DNA of 64,000 bases. Source: Streptomyces sp. HUAS YS2. GTDB taxonomy: Bacteria; Actinomycetota; Actinomycetes; Streptomycetales; Streptomycetaceae. Location: assembly GCF_033343995.1 (NCBI RefSeq), contig NZ_CP137573.1, forward strand, positions 5,489,001 through 5,553,000. The letters are read 5' to 3'. Made by a program: the position numbers and the translations under genes. The stretch's first letter is position 1, and every line of letters starts with the position of its first letter. Shown here piece after piece: positions 7,895-16,280 of the stretch. The notes under the pieces were generated by a model. The model saw only the letters and a list, made by a program, of their open reading frames with translations, did no database searches and was not told the DNA's origin.

Positions 7895-9571
7895 TCACGT
7901 CCCGCGCGGCACGATCCCGCGCACGATCCCCAGCTCCACCAGGTCCTGGGGGCGGATGTGGAGCTGGTCGGCGGTGGTCGGGACCTCGGCGGGCGGGCGT
8001 TTGAGGATGGCGGCGGCCAGTTCGGGCGCGATCACGGAGAAGTAGCTGTCCGACGTGGCCCAGGTGTTGCCCGGGGCGGCCAGGGCGAGCGCGCCGCCGG
8101 AGCCGCCCTCACCGATCAGCAGCGTCGTGACCGGGACCCGGGCGGCGGCGATCGCCGCGAACGCGTCCGCGATGGCCGGGCCCGCGCCCGCCCGTTCCGC
8201 CACCGCGTCGTTGGCGGCGCCCGGGGTGTCGACCAGCGTGAGGACCGGGACGCCGAGCCGGTCCGCGAGCCGGATCAGCCGCGCGGCGGTCCGGAACCCG
8301 GCCGGCCGGGTCGCGCCGCCGTCCTGCGCGGCGTACGCGACGACGCGGCCCTCGTGGACCCCGAACCCGCACTCCACGCCCGGGTCCGCCCCGCCCGCCC
8401 GGTCCCCGTGCACCGTCGCCCGCACCTCGAAGTACGCGTCCAGGTAAGCGCCGGACCGCGGCCGGGCGGTGTCCCGCGCCCGCAGTACCGCCTCCCACCC
8501 GGTGCCGGGCTCGCCGCCGCCCGCCGGACCGGCGAACGCCGGCGGCGGGGGAGCGGGGGCGGGCCGGCCGGCGCCGGGGCCGTCGGCGGGCGCGGACAGC
8601 AGCCGCAGCCACAGCGCCAGCGTGTCGCGCAGCTCCTCCGGGCGGACGACGGCGTCCACATGTCCGTGGGCGTACTGGTCCTCCGCGGTGTACGCGGCCG
8701 GGTCGGCGTCCGGCGGGCGGACGCGGGAGCCGGCGAAGGCGACCTGGGCGGACGGCAGGGCGAGCACCACGTCCGCGCCCGCGCCGACCGTCGCCCAGCC
8801 GCCGCCGGTGGCCGGGTCGCGCAGCACCGCGACGTGCGCGACGCCCGCCTCCCGCAGCCGCACCGTCTCCGCGGCGACGCGCTGCAGCTGCATGAGGGCG
8901 ACCATGCCCTCCTGCATCCGGCTGCCGCCGGTCGCGACCAGCGACACCAGCGGGATCCGCCGCTCGGCCGCCGCCCGGTACGCCGCCACCAGCCGGTCCC
9001 CGGCCGCCCGTCCCAACGAGCCGCCGAGAAACCCGAACTCGAAGGCCACGAGCACGCACGGCCGCCCGCCGATGCTCGCGGTGCCGTACACCACGGACTC
9101 GTCCTCGCCGGTGCGCAGGGACGCGACGGCCCGCGCGTTGTCGTAACCGGCCCACTGGATGGGGCCGTCGGCCGGGGCCGGTCGGGCGGCGGGTGCCGTC
9201 TCGTCGCCGGGAGCCGGCACGCCGGCCTCCTCCGGCCCGTCCGCAGGGGTCGGTCCGCCCGCCGGGACTTGTCCGGTGGCCCCGGCGCGGCCGGCCGTCC
9301 GGGTCGGTCCGTCCGTCCCGGACCGCCCGGCCGCACGGGCACTGCCGCCGTCCGGTCGGCGCGTGGCCTCCACGTCCTCCGGCGTCCAGTCGGCCGCGCG
9401 GCCCGCCGAGGGCTCGTCCTCGGGGAACCAGTCGGCAGCCGGCTCGCGCGGTGCCCCGGGCCGCGGCTCGCGCGCCGAACCGCTTCCCTCCGCCTCGGCG
9501 GGCCCCGCGCGGGTGAAGTGGTCCGTCACCAGGGCGATCACGTCGCGTGCGGACGGGCGGGGGTCAGGCAC
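7895..9571 (-). CDS. fused AccD/AccA-like acyl-CoA carboxyltransferase
   Basis: A 558-residue biotin-dependent carboxyltransferase homologue with beta- and alpha-type halves in one chain. Residues 1-~140 are Pro/Ala-rich and apparently disordered, with a twice-used ADW-PED motif. The AccD-like half (~145-330) has VSLVATGGSRMQEGMVALMQ; the AccA-like half (~365-550) has LVDTPGAAND and LIGEGGSGGALAL, the oxyanion-hole glycines. The cysteine zinc ribbon of AccD is absent: the first ~165 residues contain no Cys. Its start overlaps the matB stop by eight bases, so the two form an operon. Possible roles are acyl-CoA carboxylation or decarboxylation of malonyl-type thioesters made by MatB; the substrate is unproven. 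No biotin carboxylase or BCCP gene is nearby. Confidence 0.8.
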   Translation of the reverse strand: MPDPRPSARDVIALVTDHFTRAGPAEAEGSGSAREPRPGAPREPAADWFPEDEPSAGRAADWTPEDVEATRRPDGGSARAAGRSGTDGPTRTAGRAGATGQVPAGGPTPADGPEEAGVPAPGDETAPAARPAPADGPIQWAGYDNARAVASLRTGEDESVVYGTASIGGRPCVLVAFEFGFLGGSLGRAAGDRLVAAYRAAAERRIPLVSLVATGGSRMQEGMVALMQLQRVAAETVRLREAGVAHVAVLRDPATGGGWATVGAGADVVLALPSAQVAFAGSRVRPPDADPAAYTAEDQYAHGHVDAVVRPEELRDTLALWLRLLSAPADGPGAGRPAPAPPPPAFAGPAGGGEPGTGWEAVLRARDTARPRSGAYLDAYFEVRATVHGDRAGGADPGVECGFGVHEGRVVAYAAQDGGATRPAGFRTAARLIRLADRLGVPVLTLVDTPGAANDAVAERAGAGPAIADAFAAIAAARVPVTTLLIGEGGSGGALALAAPGNTWATSDSYFSVIAPELAAAILKRPPAEVPTTADQLHIRPQDLVELGIVRGIVPRGT

Positions 9572-11015
9572 GGCCGAGCGCCTTCTTCAGGACCTTGCCC
9601 ATGTCGTTGCGGGGCAGGGCCTCCAGGTGGCGGACCACGCGAGGGCGCTTGTGGGGGGCCAGCTGGGACGCGACGTGCGCGGCCAGTTCCTCCGCCGACG
9701 GGGGCTTCTCCGCGTCCGCGGGGACGATCCAGGCGACGATGCGTTCGCCGAGGTCCGGGTCCGGTTCGCCGGTGACCGCCGCCTCGCGGACGCCCGGGTG
9801 GTCCAGGAGCGCGTTCTCGATCTCGCCCGCGCCGATCTTGTAGCCGCCGCTCTTGATCAGGTCGGTCGCCCGGCGGCCCACGATCCGGACCGCGCCGTCC
9901 GCGTCCCGGACCGCCATGTCGCCGGTGCGGAACCAGTCACCGTCGTACGCCGCGGCCGTCGCGTCCGGCCGGTTCAGGTACTCCGTGAACAGGTTCGGAC
10001 CCCGCACCTGGATCTCGCCGACCGTCTCCCCGTCGTACGCGCCGAGCACCGAGCCGTCGTCGTCCACCAGGCGCAGGTCCACGCCGCCCAGCGGCAGCCC
10101 CACCGACCCGGGCCGCGGCCCCGCCTCCGGGCGGACGCTGCACAGCATCAGCGTCTCCGTCATCCCGTACCGCTCGACGACCTGACGGCCCGTGGCCGCC
10201 GCGATCCGTTCGTGGTCGTGCACCGGCAGCGCCGCCGAGCCCGACACCAGCAGCCGCGCCCCGGAGAGCGCCCGGACCAGCTCCGGTTCGTCGTCGAGCG
10301 CGTCCGCGATCCGGTGGTACATCGTCGGCACGCCGAACAGCAGCGTGCCGCCGCCGGCGCCGAGTTCCCTCGCCACCCCCGCCGTCGAGAACCCGCCGAG
10401 GTGCCGGACCGAGCCGCCGCGCCGCAGCGGGCCGAGCACGCCCAGGATCAGCCCGTGCACGTGGAACAGCGGCAGCGCGTGCACCAGCACGTCCGCCTCC
10501 GTCCACTCCCACGCGTCCGCCAGCGCGTCCAGTGAGGCGGCGATCGCCCGCCGGGACAGCACGACGCCCTTGGGCGGGCCGGTGGTGCCGGAGGTGTAGA
10601 CGACGAGCGCCGCCCTCTCGGCGTCGGCGGGTTCGGCGACCTCCGGGCCCCGGCCCCGTACGTCCACGTCCACCCGTTCCACGCCCGCGAGCCCCGCGGG
10701 CAGTTGCTCGTCCGGGCCGGCGAGCACCAGGGCCGGCGCGCTGTCGCCGAGGATGTGCGCCAGTTCCCGTTCCCCGGTGCGGGGGTTGAGCGGTACGGCG
10801 GGAACGCCGGCGAGCAGCGCGCCCACCACCGCGACCGCCGTCGAGGCCGTGGGGGTCGCCCACACGGCGACCCGGTCCGCGTCCCCGATCCGGGCGGCCA
10901 CGGCGCCCGCCGCGGCGGCCAGTTCGGCGTACGTCAGGGCGTCGGCGCCGAAGCGCAGGGCGGGTCGGTCCCGGCGTTCGGTGCCGGCCGCCAGGGCCGG
11001 GAAGAGCGCGCTCAA
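9564..11015 (-). CDS. matB: malonyl/methylmalonyl-CoA synthetase
   Basis: An ANL-superfamily ligase that activates malonate, and often methylmalonate, to the CoA thioester through an acyl-AMP. It has 483 residues from a TTG start at 11015, which is preceded by GAGGAGG at good spacing. Visible motifs are the P-loop-like LVVYTSGTTGPPKGVVLSRR, YGMTETLMLCS, the ATP-binding DWFRTGDMAV, the hinge GRRATDLIKSGGYKIGAGEIE, and the catalytic lysine in PRNDMGKVLKKAL near the C-terminus. The match to S. coelicolor SCO2444, whose structure was solved as a malonyl-CoA ligase, is from memory. It is coupled to the downstream carboxyltransferase, suggesting one malonyl-CoA pathway. Confidence 0.88.
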   Translation of the reverse strand: MSALFPALAAGTERRDRPALRFGADALTYAELAAAAGAVAARIGDADRVAVWATPTASTAVAVVGALLAGVPAVPLNPRTGERELAHILGDSAPALVLAGPDEQLPAGLAGVERVDVDVRGRGPEVAEPADAERAALVVYTSGTTGPPKGVVLSRRAIAASLDALADAWEWTEADVLVHALPLFHVHGLILGVLGPLRRGGSVRHLGGFSTAGVARELGAGGGTLLFGVPTMYHRIADALDDEPELVRALSGARLLVSGSAALPVHDHERIAAATGRQVVERYGMTETLMLCSVRPEAGPRPGSVGLPLGGVDLRLVDDDGSVLGAYDGETVGEIQVRGPNLFTEYLNRPDATAAAYDGDWFRTGDMAVRDADGAVRIVGRRATDLIKSGGYKIGAGEIENALLDHPGVREAAVTGEPDPDLGERIVAWIVPADAEKPPSAEELAAHVASQLAPHKRPRVVRHLEALPRNDMGKVLKKALGRA

Positions 11016-11125
11016 CGGTCGTCCTCCTCGCGTGGGGGTCCCCCCTGCACGAGCGAAGCCGAGAGCTTGGGGGATGCCGAGAGGAATTCTGCCCGTACGG
11101 CACGGCCGACGTACTGCGACGTTCC

Positions 11126-12682
11126 TCACCCCGACGGCCATGTCACGGTCCGCGTCTCCGTGCCCCGCTCCGTCACCCGCAGCCGCACCGGCGGCGTGCC
11201 CTCGGGCGGTCGGGCGGGGGCCGAGACGAGGACCTCGATGGTCGTGACGCCGGGGCGGCGGTGGGCCGCCGCGAGCGCCGTGCGCAGCGCGGCGAGCAAC
11301 CGGTCCGCGACCGGCTCGGTCACCAGCGTGTCCACCGGCCCGGTGAAGTGCACCGACGGCTGGAAGCCGAGCAGCGCCGCCGCGCCCGCCGTCTCGCGCA
11401 GTACGCGGCCCCGGAACGACGTCGGCGCCTCCGCGGGCGGCTGCTGGAGCGCGAAGATCGTGGTGCGGACCTCCTGGATCGTGGAGTCCAGCTCGTCCAC
11501 CGCCCGCCCGAGCAGCACGCTCTCGTCCGGGGACTCCTCCGCGGACTCCGCCGCCCGCCGCCGGGTCGACTCCAGCATCATCTCCGTCGCGAACAGCCGC
11601 TGGACGACGAGATCGTGCAGGTCGCGGGCGATCCGGTCGCGGTCCTCGAACACGGCGAGCCGCTCCCGGTTGTGCTGCGCGTCGGCGAGCACCAGCGCGA
11701 GCGCCGCCTGCGAGGCGAACTGCGCGGCGAGCAGCCGCTCCACCGCCGTGTACGGGCGGTCGCCGCGCCGCCGGGGGAGGGCGAGGGTGCCGATCAGCTT
11801 CCCGCCGCTCTGCAGCGGCAGCATCATCGAGGGCCCGAACCGCGACCGTACGTGCGTGGTCATCCGGGGGTCGGTCGCCGAGTCCTCCACGAACACCGGC
11901 TCACCGCCGAGCAGTTGCTCCAGTACGGGGGAGCCCGGCGCGATCGTCGTGCCGATCAGGTCCCCCGGGTCGTCCGGCGTCGACGCGGCGACGATCTCCA
12001 TGCCGCCCGCCTCGGTGGGCTGGAGCACCACCCCGGCCGAGGCGTCGGCGAGCATCCTGGCCCGTTCGGCGACCGTCGTCAGCGCGTCCTCGGCGGGCTC
12101 CCCGGCGAGCAGCGCGGTCGTCACCGCCGCGGCGCCGTCGATCCAGCGCTCCCGCTGCCGGGCGGTCTCGTACAGCCGGGCGTTGCCGATCGCGATGCCG
12201 GCCTGGGAGGCGAGCACCCGCAGCATCGCGAGGTCCCGGTCGGTGAACGGCCCGTCGCGCTTCTCGGTCAGGTACAGGTTGCCGAAGACCTCGGCGTGGA
12301 CGCGGATCGGGACGCCGAGGAAGGAGCGCATTCCGGGGTGGCCCGGCGGTACGCCGGAGGAGCGCGGATCGGTCGTCAGGTCGTCCACGCGGAGCGGCCG
12401 GGGGTCCTGGAACAGGGTGCCGATCAGCCCGGTCCGGCCGTCCGGGAGCGGGCCGATCCGCTCCCGTTCGGCGTCGGTGATGCCGGAGGTGAACAGTTCG
12501 GTGAGCCGGCCGCGCTCGGGGTCGACGACCCCGAGCGCGCCGTACCGGGCTCCGGTGAGCTCGGTCGCGGTGTCCACCAGGTGCTGGAGGGTGGCGCGCA
12601 GTTCGAGGTCGGTGCCGACGTCGAGCACGGCCTCCAGCAGCATCGGGAGCCGCGGCTCCGATTCGTTCCCCCGGCCGGTCAC
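11126..12682 (-). CDS. DevS-like GAF-GAF histidine kinase with degenerate ATPase domain
   Basis: A 518-residue cytosolic sensor. Two GAF domains occupy about residues 20-170 and 185-335. The phosphoacceptor region is intact (RDRIARDLHDLVVQRLFA, His356), as in NarL-type kinases. The C-terminal ~90 residues occupy the GHKL ATPase position, but I see no N-box (expected near RLLAALRTALAAAHRR) and no glycine G1/G2 boxes before the end at PSG. It may thus be a pseudokinase or need a partner kinase. GTG at 12682 overlaps the mbl stop (GTGA), so it is translationally coupled to the MreB-like gene. No response regulator is adjacent. Confidence 0.8.
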   Translation of the reverse strand: MTGRGNESEPRLPMLLEAVLDVGTDLELRATLQHLVDTATELTGARYGALGVVDPERGRLTELFTSGITDAERERIGPLPDGRTGLIGTLFQDPRPLRVDDLTTDPRSSGVPPGHPGMRSFLGVPIRVHAEVFGNLYLTEKRDGPFTDRDLAMLRVLASQAGIAIGNARLYETARQRERWIDGAAAVTTALLAGEPAEDALTTVAERARMLADASAGVVLQPTEAGGMEIVAASTPDDPGDLIGTTIAPGSPVLEQLLGGEPVFVEDSATDPRMTTHVRSRFGPSMMLPLQSGGKLIGTLALPRRRGDRPYTAVERLLAAQFASQAALALVLADAQHNRERLAVFEDRDRIARDLHDLVVQRLFATEMMLESTRRRAAESAEESPDESVLLGRAVDELDSTIQEVRTTIFALQQPPAEAPTSFRGRVLRETAGAAALLGFQPSVHFTGPVDTLVTEPVADRLLAALRTALAAAHRRPGVTTIEVLVSAPARPPEGTPPVRLRVTERGTETRTVTWPSG

Positions 12683-13722
12683 TCGGCTTCGGCGAGCGGA
12701 TCGAGCACCAACGGCTGGATCCGGCCCTCCAGCATCGAGCCGAGCCCGAGGATGGCGCAGACGTCCGGCCGTTCCGCGATGTGCACCGGCATGCCGGTCG
12801 CGTCCCGCAGCATCTGGTCGAGGCCGGGCAGCAGCGCGCTGCCGCCGACCATCATGATGCCGCGGTCGGCGAGGTCGGCCACCAGGTCCGGCGGGCAGTC
12901 CCGCAGGATCTTGCCGATGCCGTCGAGCACCGCGGTGAGCGGGGTGTGGATGGCGTCCCGGACGGCGGCGGTGTCGACCTGCACGGAGCGGGCGAGGCCG
13001 GTCGCCACGTCCCGGCCGTGGATCTCGGTGGACGTCGGGCCGTGCGGGGTCAGCCCGTTGCCGCTCAGGGCGAGCTGCAGCGGGCGCACGGACTGGCTCG
13101 GCAGCATCAGTTCGTGCTGGTGGCGCAGGTGCTGGATGACCGCGTGGTCGATGGCGTCGCCACCGACCGGGATGCGTTCGGCGGTCACGATCGCGCCCAG
13201 CGAGAGCACGGCCACCTGCGTCGTCGCCGCCCCGCACACCATGATCATGGTCGCGGTGGGCTGCTCCACGGGCAGGCCGCAGCCCACGGCCGCCGCGATC
13301 AGGGTGTCGACCAGCTCGACCCGGCGCGCGCCGAGCCCGACGAGCGTCTCGACGGTGGCGCGCTGCGCCAGCGGGTCGGCCTCGTGCGGGGTGCAGGCGG
13401 CGGCCCGCAGCCGCGGCTTGCGGCGCAGTTGCCGGCGGAGCTTCTCGCCGAGCAGATGACGCAGCATCCGCTGCGCCATCTCGATGTCGACGACGCTGCC
13501 GCCGGACACCGGGCGCATGACCCGGATGTAGTCGGGCGTGCGCCCGGTCATCTTCTCGGCCAGGGCGCCGACGGCGATCAGCGCTCCCGTCCGGGTGTTC
13601 ACTGCGGCGACGCTGGGCTCGTCGACGACGAGGCCAGCGCCCTTCACGAAGACCCGGGTTCTGGCGGCTCCCAGGTCCACGGCCACATGGCAACGGCGCA
13701 ACTGATCGAGACTGACGGTCAT
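12679..13722 (-). CDS. mbl: MreB-like actin homologue (Mbl type)
   Basis: A 347-residue bacterial actin. The phosphate-1 loop is VAVDLGAARTRVFVKG (residues 13-28), phosphate 2 is MIMVCGAATTQVAVLS, and the adenosine loop is GIMMVGGSALLPGLDQML. These are MreB-family patterns, but the usual DLGTANT is altered to DLGAART, as in divergent paralogues. In S. coelicolor, Mbl (SCO2451, from memory) works with MreB in spore-wall synthesis; this gene has the corresponding context. No mreC/mreD/pbp2 follows; instead it is coupled to a GAF histidine kinase. ATG at 13722 gives the normal N-terminus. About 250 bp upstream contain no gene. Confidence 0.87.
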   Translation of the reverse strand: MTVSLDQLRRCHVAVDLGAARTRVFVKGAGLVVDEPSVAAVNTRTGALIAVGALAEKMTGRTPDYIRVMRPVSGGSVVDIEMAQRMLRHLLGEKLRRQLRRKPRLRAAACTPHEADPLAQRATVETLVGLGARRVELVDTLIAAAVGCGLPVEQPTATMIMVCGAATTQVAVLSLGAIVTAERIPVGGDAIDHAVIQHLRHQHELMLPSQSVRPLQLALSGNGLTPHGPTSTEIHGRDVATGLARSVQVDTAAVRDAIHTPLTAVLDGIGKILRDCPPDLVADLADRGIMMVGGSALLPGLDQMLRDATGMPVHIAERPDVCAILGLGSMLEGRIQPLVLDPLAEAE

Positions 13723-13970
13723 GACCGACCCTCCGGAGTGCGGTGCTGGCACGAGTGCGGTAGGCGAGTGGGTGGTGCGGTGCGCGCGAGGTGCTGGGTC
13801 TCGCGCGCGGTGATGGTGCTTTTCGCATCGTGCGGCCGGTTCGGCCGGAGCGCGCGTCGAGCTGCGCCGGTCGGGGGTGCGCGGGGGCCGACGGAGGGTC
13901 AGCGGGAGGCCGGTGGAGGGCCGGACGGGGGTCGCCGGAGGGCCGGACGGGAGTCGGTGGAGGGGGCGGG

Positions 13971-14600
13971 TTACGTGAGTCGGCGGAGGCGCTGGAACAG
14001 CCCCCAGGTGAACTCGGCCGCGCACACGGTGCCGTCGCGGTCGGTGAAGTCGAGCCGGGACCGGGTCGGCGCGTCGCCCTCGCGGGGCACGGCGTCCGGG
14101 AAGGCGTGCCGGACCTCGCCGAAGGTGCAGCCCCAGGGCCGCAGGTCGGCAGCGGTCCGCAGGACGGGGGAGGACGCTCCCGGCGTACGGGTGAGGGCGC
14201 TGCCCCACACCTGCGGCGGGCTCTTCGGGCCGGCCCGGCCGGTCAGCACCTCCCAGCGCAGGTCGGGCCAGAGCGGGAGGTCCCACTGCAGGATCTCCGC
14301 CCCGGCCTCGGGGTCGGACAGCGCGCCGAGCGCGACGCCCAGTTCCGCGACGGCCCGGCGGGCCACCGGCTCGCCGAGCGCCTGCCGGTAGCGGTGCAGT
14401 TCGCCCGGTCCGCGCCGCGCGTGCGCCCACGACTGCCAGATCCGGTTGGCCTCCCGCATCTCGGACCGGGTCGCGCCGAGTTCGCGCAGCGCGTCCTCCA
14501 CGAGCCCCGGCTGGTGGTCCGCCATCCGGCGCAGCAGCACGAGTTGGAACGAGCGTGGCCCGAAAGGGGCGCCGGGGTCGGCCGAGTTCATGTGGGTCAT
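13971..14600 (-). CDS. hypothetical protein, 209 aa
   Basis: I do not recognise a named domain. The protein looks soluble: a helical N-terminal half (LVEDALRELGATRSEMREAN, then a basic WQSWAHARR segment) and a beta-rich C-terminal half with several tryptophans (WDLPLWPDLRWEVL, DLRPWGCTFGEVRHAF, EFTWGLFQRLRRL). No signal peptide or transmembrane helix is seen. The start could be Met1 or Met4 (MTHMNS). It ends with TAA, rare in this window, and lies between mbl and a divergent membrane protein gene. Codon use is typical of a real gene. Confidence 0.7.
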   Translation of the reverse strand: MTHMNSADPGAPFGPRSFQLVLLRRMADHQPGLVEDALRELGATRSEMREANRIWQSWAHARRGPGELHRYRQALGEPVARRAVAELGVALGALSDPEAGAEILQWDLPLWPDLRWEVLTGRAGPKSPPQVWGSALTRTPGASSPVLRTAADLRPWGCTFGEVRHAFPDAVPREGDAPTRSRLDFTDRDGTVCAAEFTWGLFQRLRRLT

Positions 14601-14714
14601 CCTGCCCGAAGAGGGAGATACACGACGGCACGCCGATGACCTGCGCTTTCCTCACAGGACCTTCACGTCCTCGGGTATCTGTGCGATCCGGGGGCCGCGT
14701 AGCGTTCGGGCGCC

Positions 14715-15713
14715 ATGGACTTCTGCCATCAGTGCCGACGGCATCTCAACGGAGCCCTCGCCTGTGCCGGATGCGGGACGCCCGCAGAGGAGCTGCGGTA
14801 CGACGCCCGCTACGCTCCCGCGCCCGCCCCTGCTCCCGGGCCGGTCTTCCTGCCGCCCCAGCCGCCGCAGGCCGCGCAGTCGTGGCCGCAGCCGGCCCCG
14901 CATCCCGACCAGCAGTGGATGCGTCCGCAGGCCGCACCGATGCAGCAGCACCCGCAGCCACAGCGGCACCCGCAGCCCGAGCCTCATCAGCCGCCGTGGC
15001 AGGGGCAGGGGCACGGGCAGGCGCCGGTCGTCGAGCCGGAGCCCGTGGACCCGCTCGCGGTCGAGGACCACGTCTTCGAACTGGACCCCCTGGAGCAGCC
15101 CGCGGCGTCCCGGTCCGCCGGGTCCGCGGGCGGCGACGCCTCCGCCGGGCACCGGGCCCGTTCGCGCCGTGCGGCGGCCGAGCGGCCGCGCCGCTCGCGC
15201 GGCCGGCGCAGGGGCCGGGGTCGTACGGTCCTGGCCGGGACGGTCGGCCTGGTCCTCGCGGCCGGAGCGGTCGGCCTGGTCCAGGTCATGACCGAGTCCG
15301 ACGAGGGCGGCGCCGCCACCGCCGTACGACAGGACGACGTGGCCGAGACGGAGCTTCCGTCCGAGCCCTCCGCCGACCCGACGCAGCCCGACGGCGGCCC
15401 GTCCCCGGTCGACCTCCCGGCCTCCGCCACCTCCGAGGCGCCGAGCCCGGTGAAGCGCGACGGAACCGGCACGGGCAAGGGGACACGGACCGGTACGCGC
15501 CAGGGCGCCGGTGTCCCGCGGAGCCCCAGCCCCACCCCTGAACGTCCGCGCCCCTCGGGGTCCGCCTCGCCGTCGGCCTCCTCGTCGGCCCCGGCGCCCG
15601 GCGGCACGCCCTCGCAGCTCCCGAACGACGGCCGGCCGCCGACGTCCTCCACGCCGCCGTCGAGCCCGACGCCGAGTCCCTCCTGCACCCCGTTCCTGTG
15701 GTGGTGCGTGTAG
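14715..15713 (+). CDS. zinc-ribbon, single-pass membrane protein with low-complexity flanks
   Basis: A 332-residue protein of unknown function. The N-terminus is a compact zinc-ribbon (CHQCRR, then CAGCGT; four Cys in residues 4-21). It is followed by a Pro/Gln/His-rich linker (~30-100), an acidic stretch, a strongly basic stop-transfer-like cluster (RSRGRRRGRGR), one transmembrane helix (TVLAGTVGLVLAAGAVGLV, ~176-194), and an external Ser/Thr/Pro-rich tail ending CTPFLWWCV. The two C-terminal cysteines next to Trp-Trp are unusual. The order suggests a cytosolic zinc ribbon linked to a wall-spanning tail. No neighbour indicates its job. Confidence 0.75.
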   Translation: MDFCHQCRRHLNGALACAGCGTPAEELRYDARYAPAPAPAPGPVFLPPQPPQAAQSWPQPAPHPDQQWMRPQAAPMQQHPQPQRHPQPEPHQPPWQGQGHGQAPVVEPEPVDPLAVEDHVFELDPLEQPAASRSAGSAGGDASAGHRARSRRAAAERPRRSRGRRRGRGRTVLAGTVGLVLAAGAVGLVQVMTESDEGGAATAVRQDDVAETELPSEPSADPTQPDGGPSPVDLPASATSEAPSPVKRDGTGTGKGTRTGTRQGAGVPRSPSPTPERPRPSGSASPSASSSAPAPGGTPSQLPNDGRPPTSSTPPSSPTPSPSCTPFLWWCV

Positions 15714-15728
15714 CCGCGCGGCTGCCCG

Positions 15729-16190
15729 CTACAGCTCGACGTCCTCGCCGAGCATCCGCTTCAGCAGGTCGCGGAGCATGGTCCGCTCCGCCTCGCTGAG
15801 CCGGCCCAGCGGCTCCCGCGCGAAGTCCAGCGACTCGCGCAGCGCCTTGGCGGTCTGCCGGCCCTCGTCCGTGGCCGCGGCCAGCTTGACCCGCCGGTCG
15901 GCCGGGTCCGGGCGGCGCTCGACGAGCCCGCGCCCCTCCAGCCGGTCCACGATGCCGGTGATGTTCGACGGCTCGCACTTCAGCTTCCGGGCGATCTTGC
16001 GCATCGGGGCCGGGTCCAGCGAGATCAGCCCGAGCACCCGGGCCTGCGCGCCGGTCAGCGAGTGCTCCGCGGCCGCGTGCTCGTACTCGTCGTAGTACCG
16101 GGCCACGACCGTGCCGATCAGCTCGACGACTTCGAGGGTCAGCGGGTCGACGCGCGGGGTCGAGGGCGGGGTCGTGTGTGAGGTGGCCAT
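15729..16190 (-). CDS. MarR-family transcriptional regulator
   Basis: A 153-residue MarR protein. The winged helix-turn-helix is at about residues 55-110 (PMRKIARKLKCEPSNITGIV, wing VERRPDPADRRVKLA). One cysteine lies inside the recognition region (KLKCEPSN), which could sense thiol-reactive compounds; this is an inference. I prefer ATG 16190, with AGGATGG at 5-nt spacing, over 16199. It is divergent from an NADPH-dependent oxidoreductase and a second Ohr gene, with two inverted repeats in the shared promoter region, so it probably represses them and itself. Confidence 0.88.
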   Translation of the reverse strand: MATSHTTPPSTPRVDPLTLEVVELIGTVVARYYDEYEHAAAEHSLTGAQARVLGLISLDPAPMRKIARKLKCEPSNITGIVDRLEGRGLVERRPDPADRRVKLAAATDEGRQTAKALRESLDFAREPLGRLSEAERTMLRDLLKRMLGEDVEL

Positions 16191-16218
16191 GGGCACCATC
16201 CTACCCAGATGCTTGACA

Positions 16219-16235
16219 TCCTGAAATATTCAGGA
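16219..16235. promoter_or_regulatory. MarR operator over the -35 region
   Basis: TCCTGAA-ATA-TTCAGGA is a perfect inverted repeat with a 3-nt centre. It immediately follows a consensus -35 hexamer TTGACA (16213-16218), so it would fill the promoter spacer of the rightward oxidoreductase gene. The site also lies about 30 bp upstream of the MarR start. Confidence 0.75.
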
Positions 16236-16243
16236 GCATGGTT

Positions 16244-16260
16244 GTTTCATAACGTGAAAC
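16244..16260. promoter_or_regulatory. second inverted repeat, GTTTCA-N5-TGAAAC
   Basis: A perfect 6-bp inverted repeat with the 5-nt centre TAACG lies between the presumed promoter and the RBS (AGGAGG at 16267) of the oxidoreductase gene. It could be a second regulator site or a short leader hairpin. Its half-site differs from the operator at 16219. Confidence 0.5.
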
Positions 16261-16280
16261 TTTTCCAGGAGGTACTGCCC

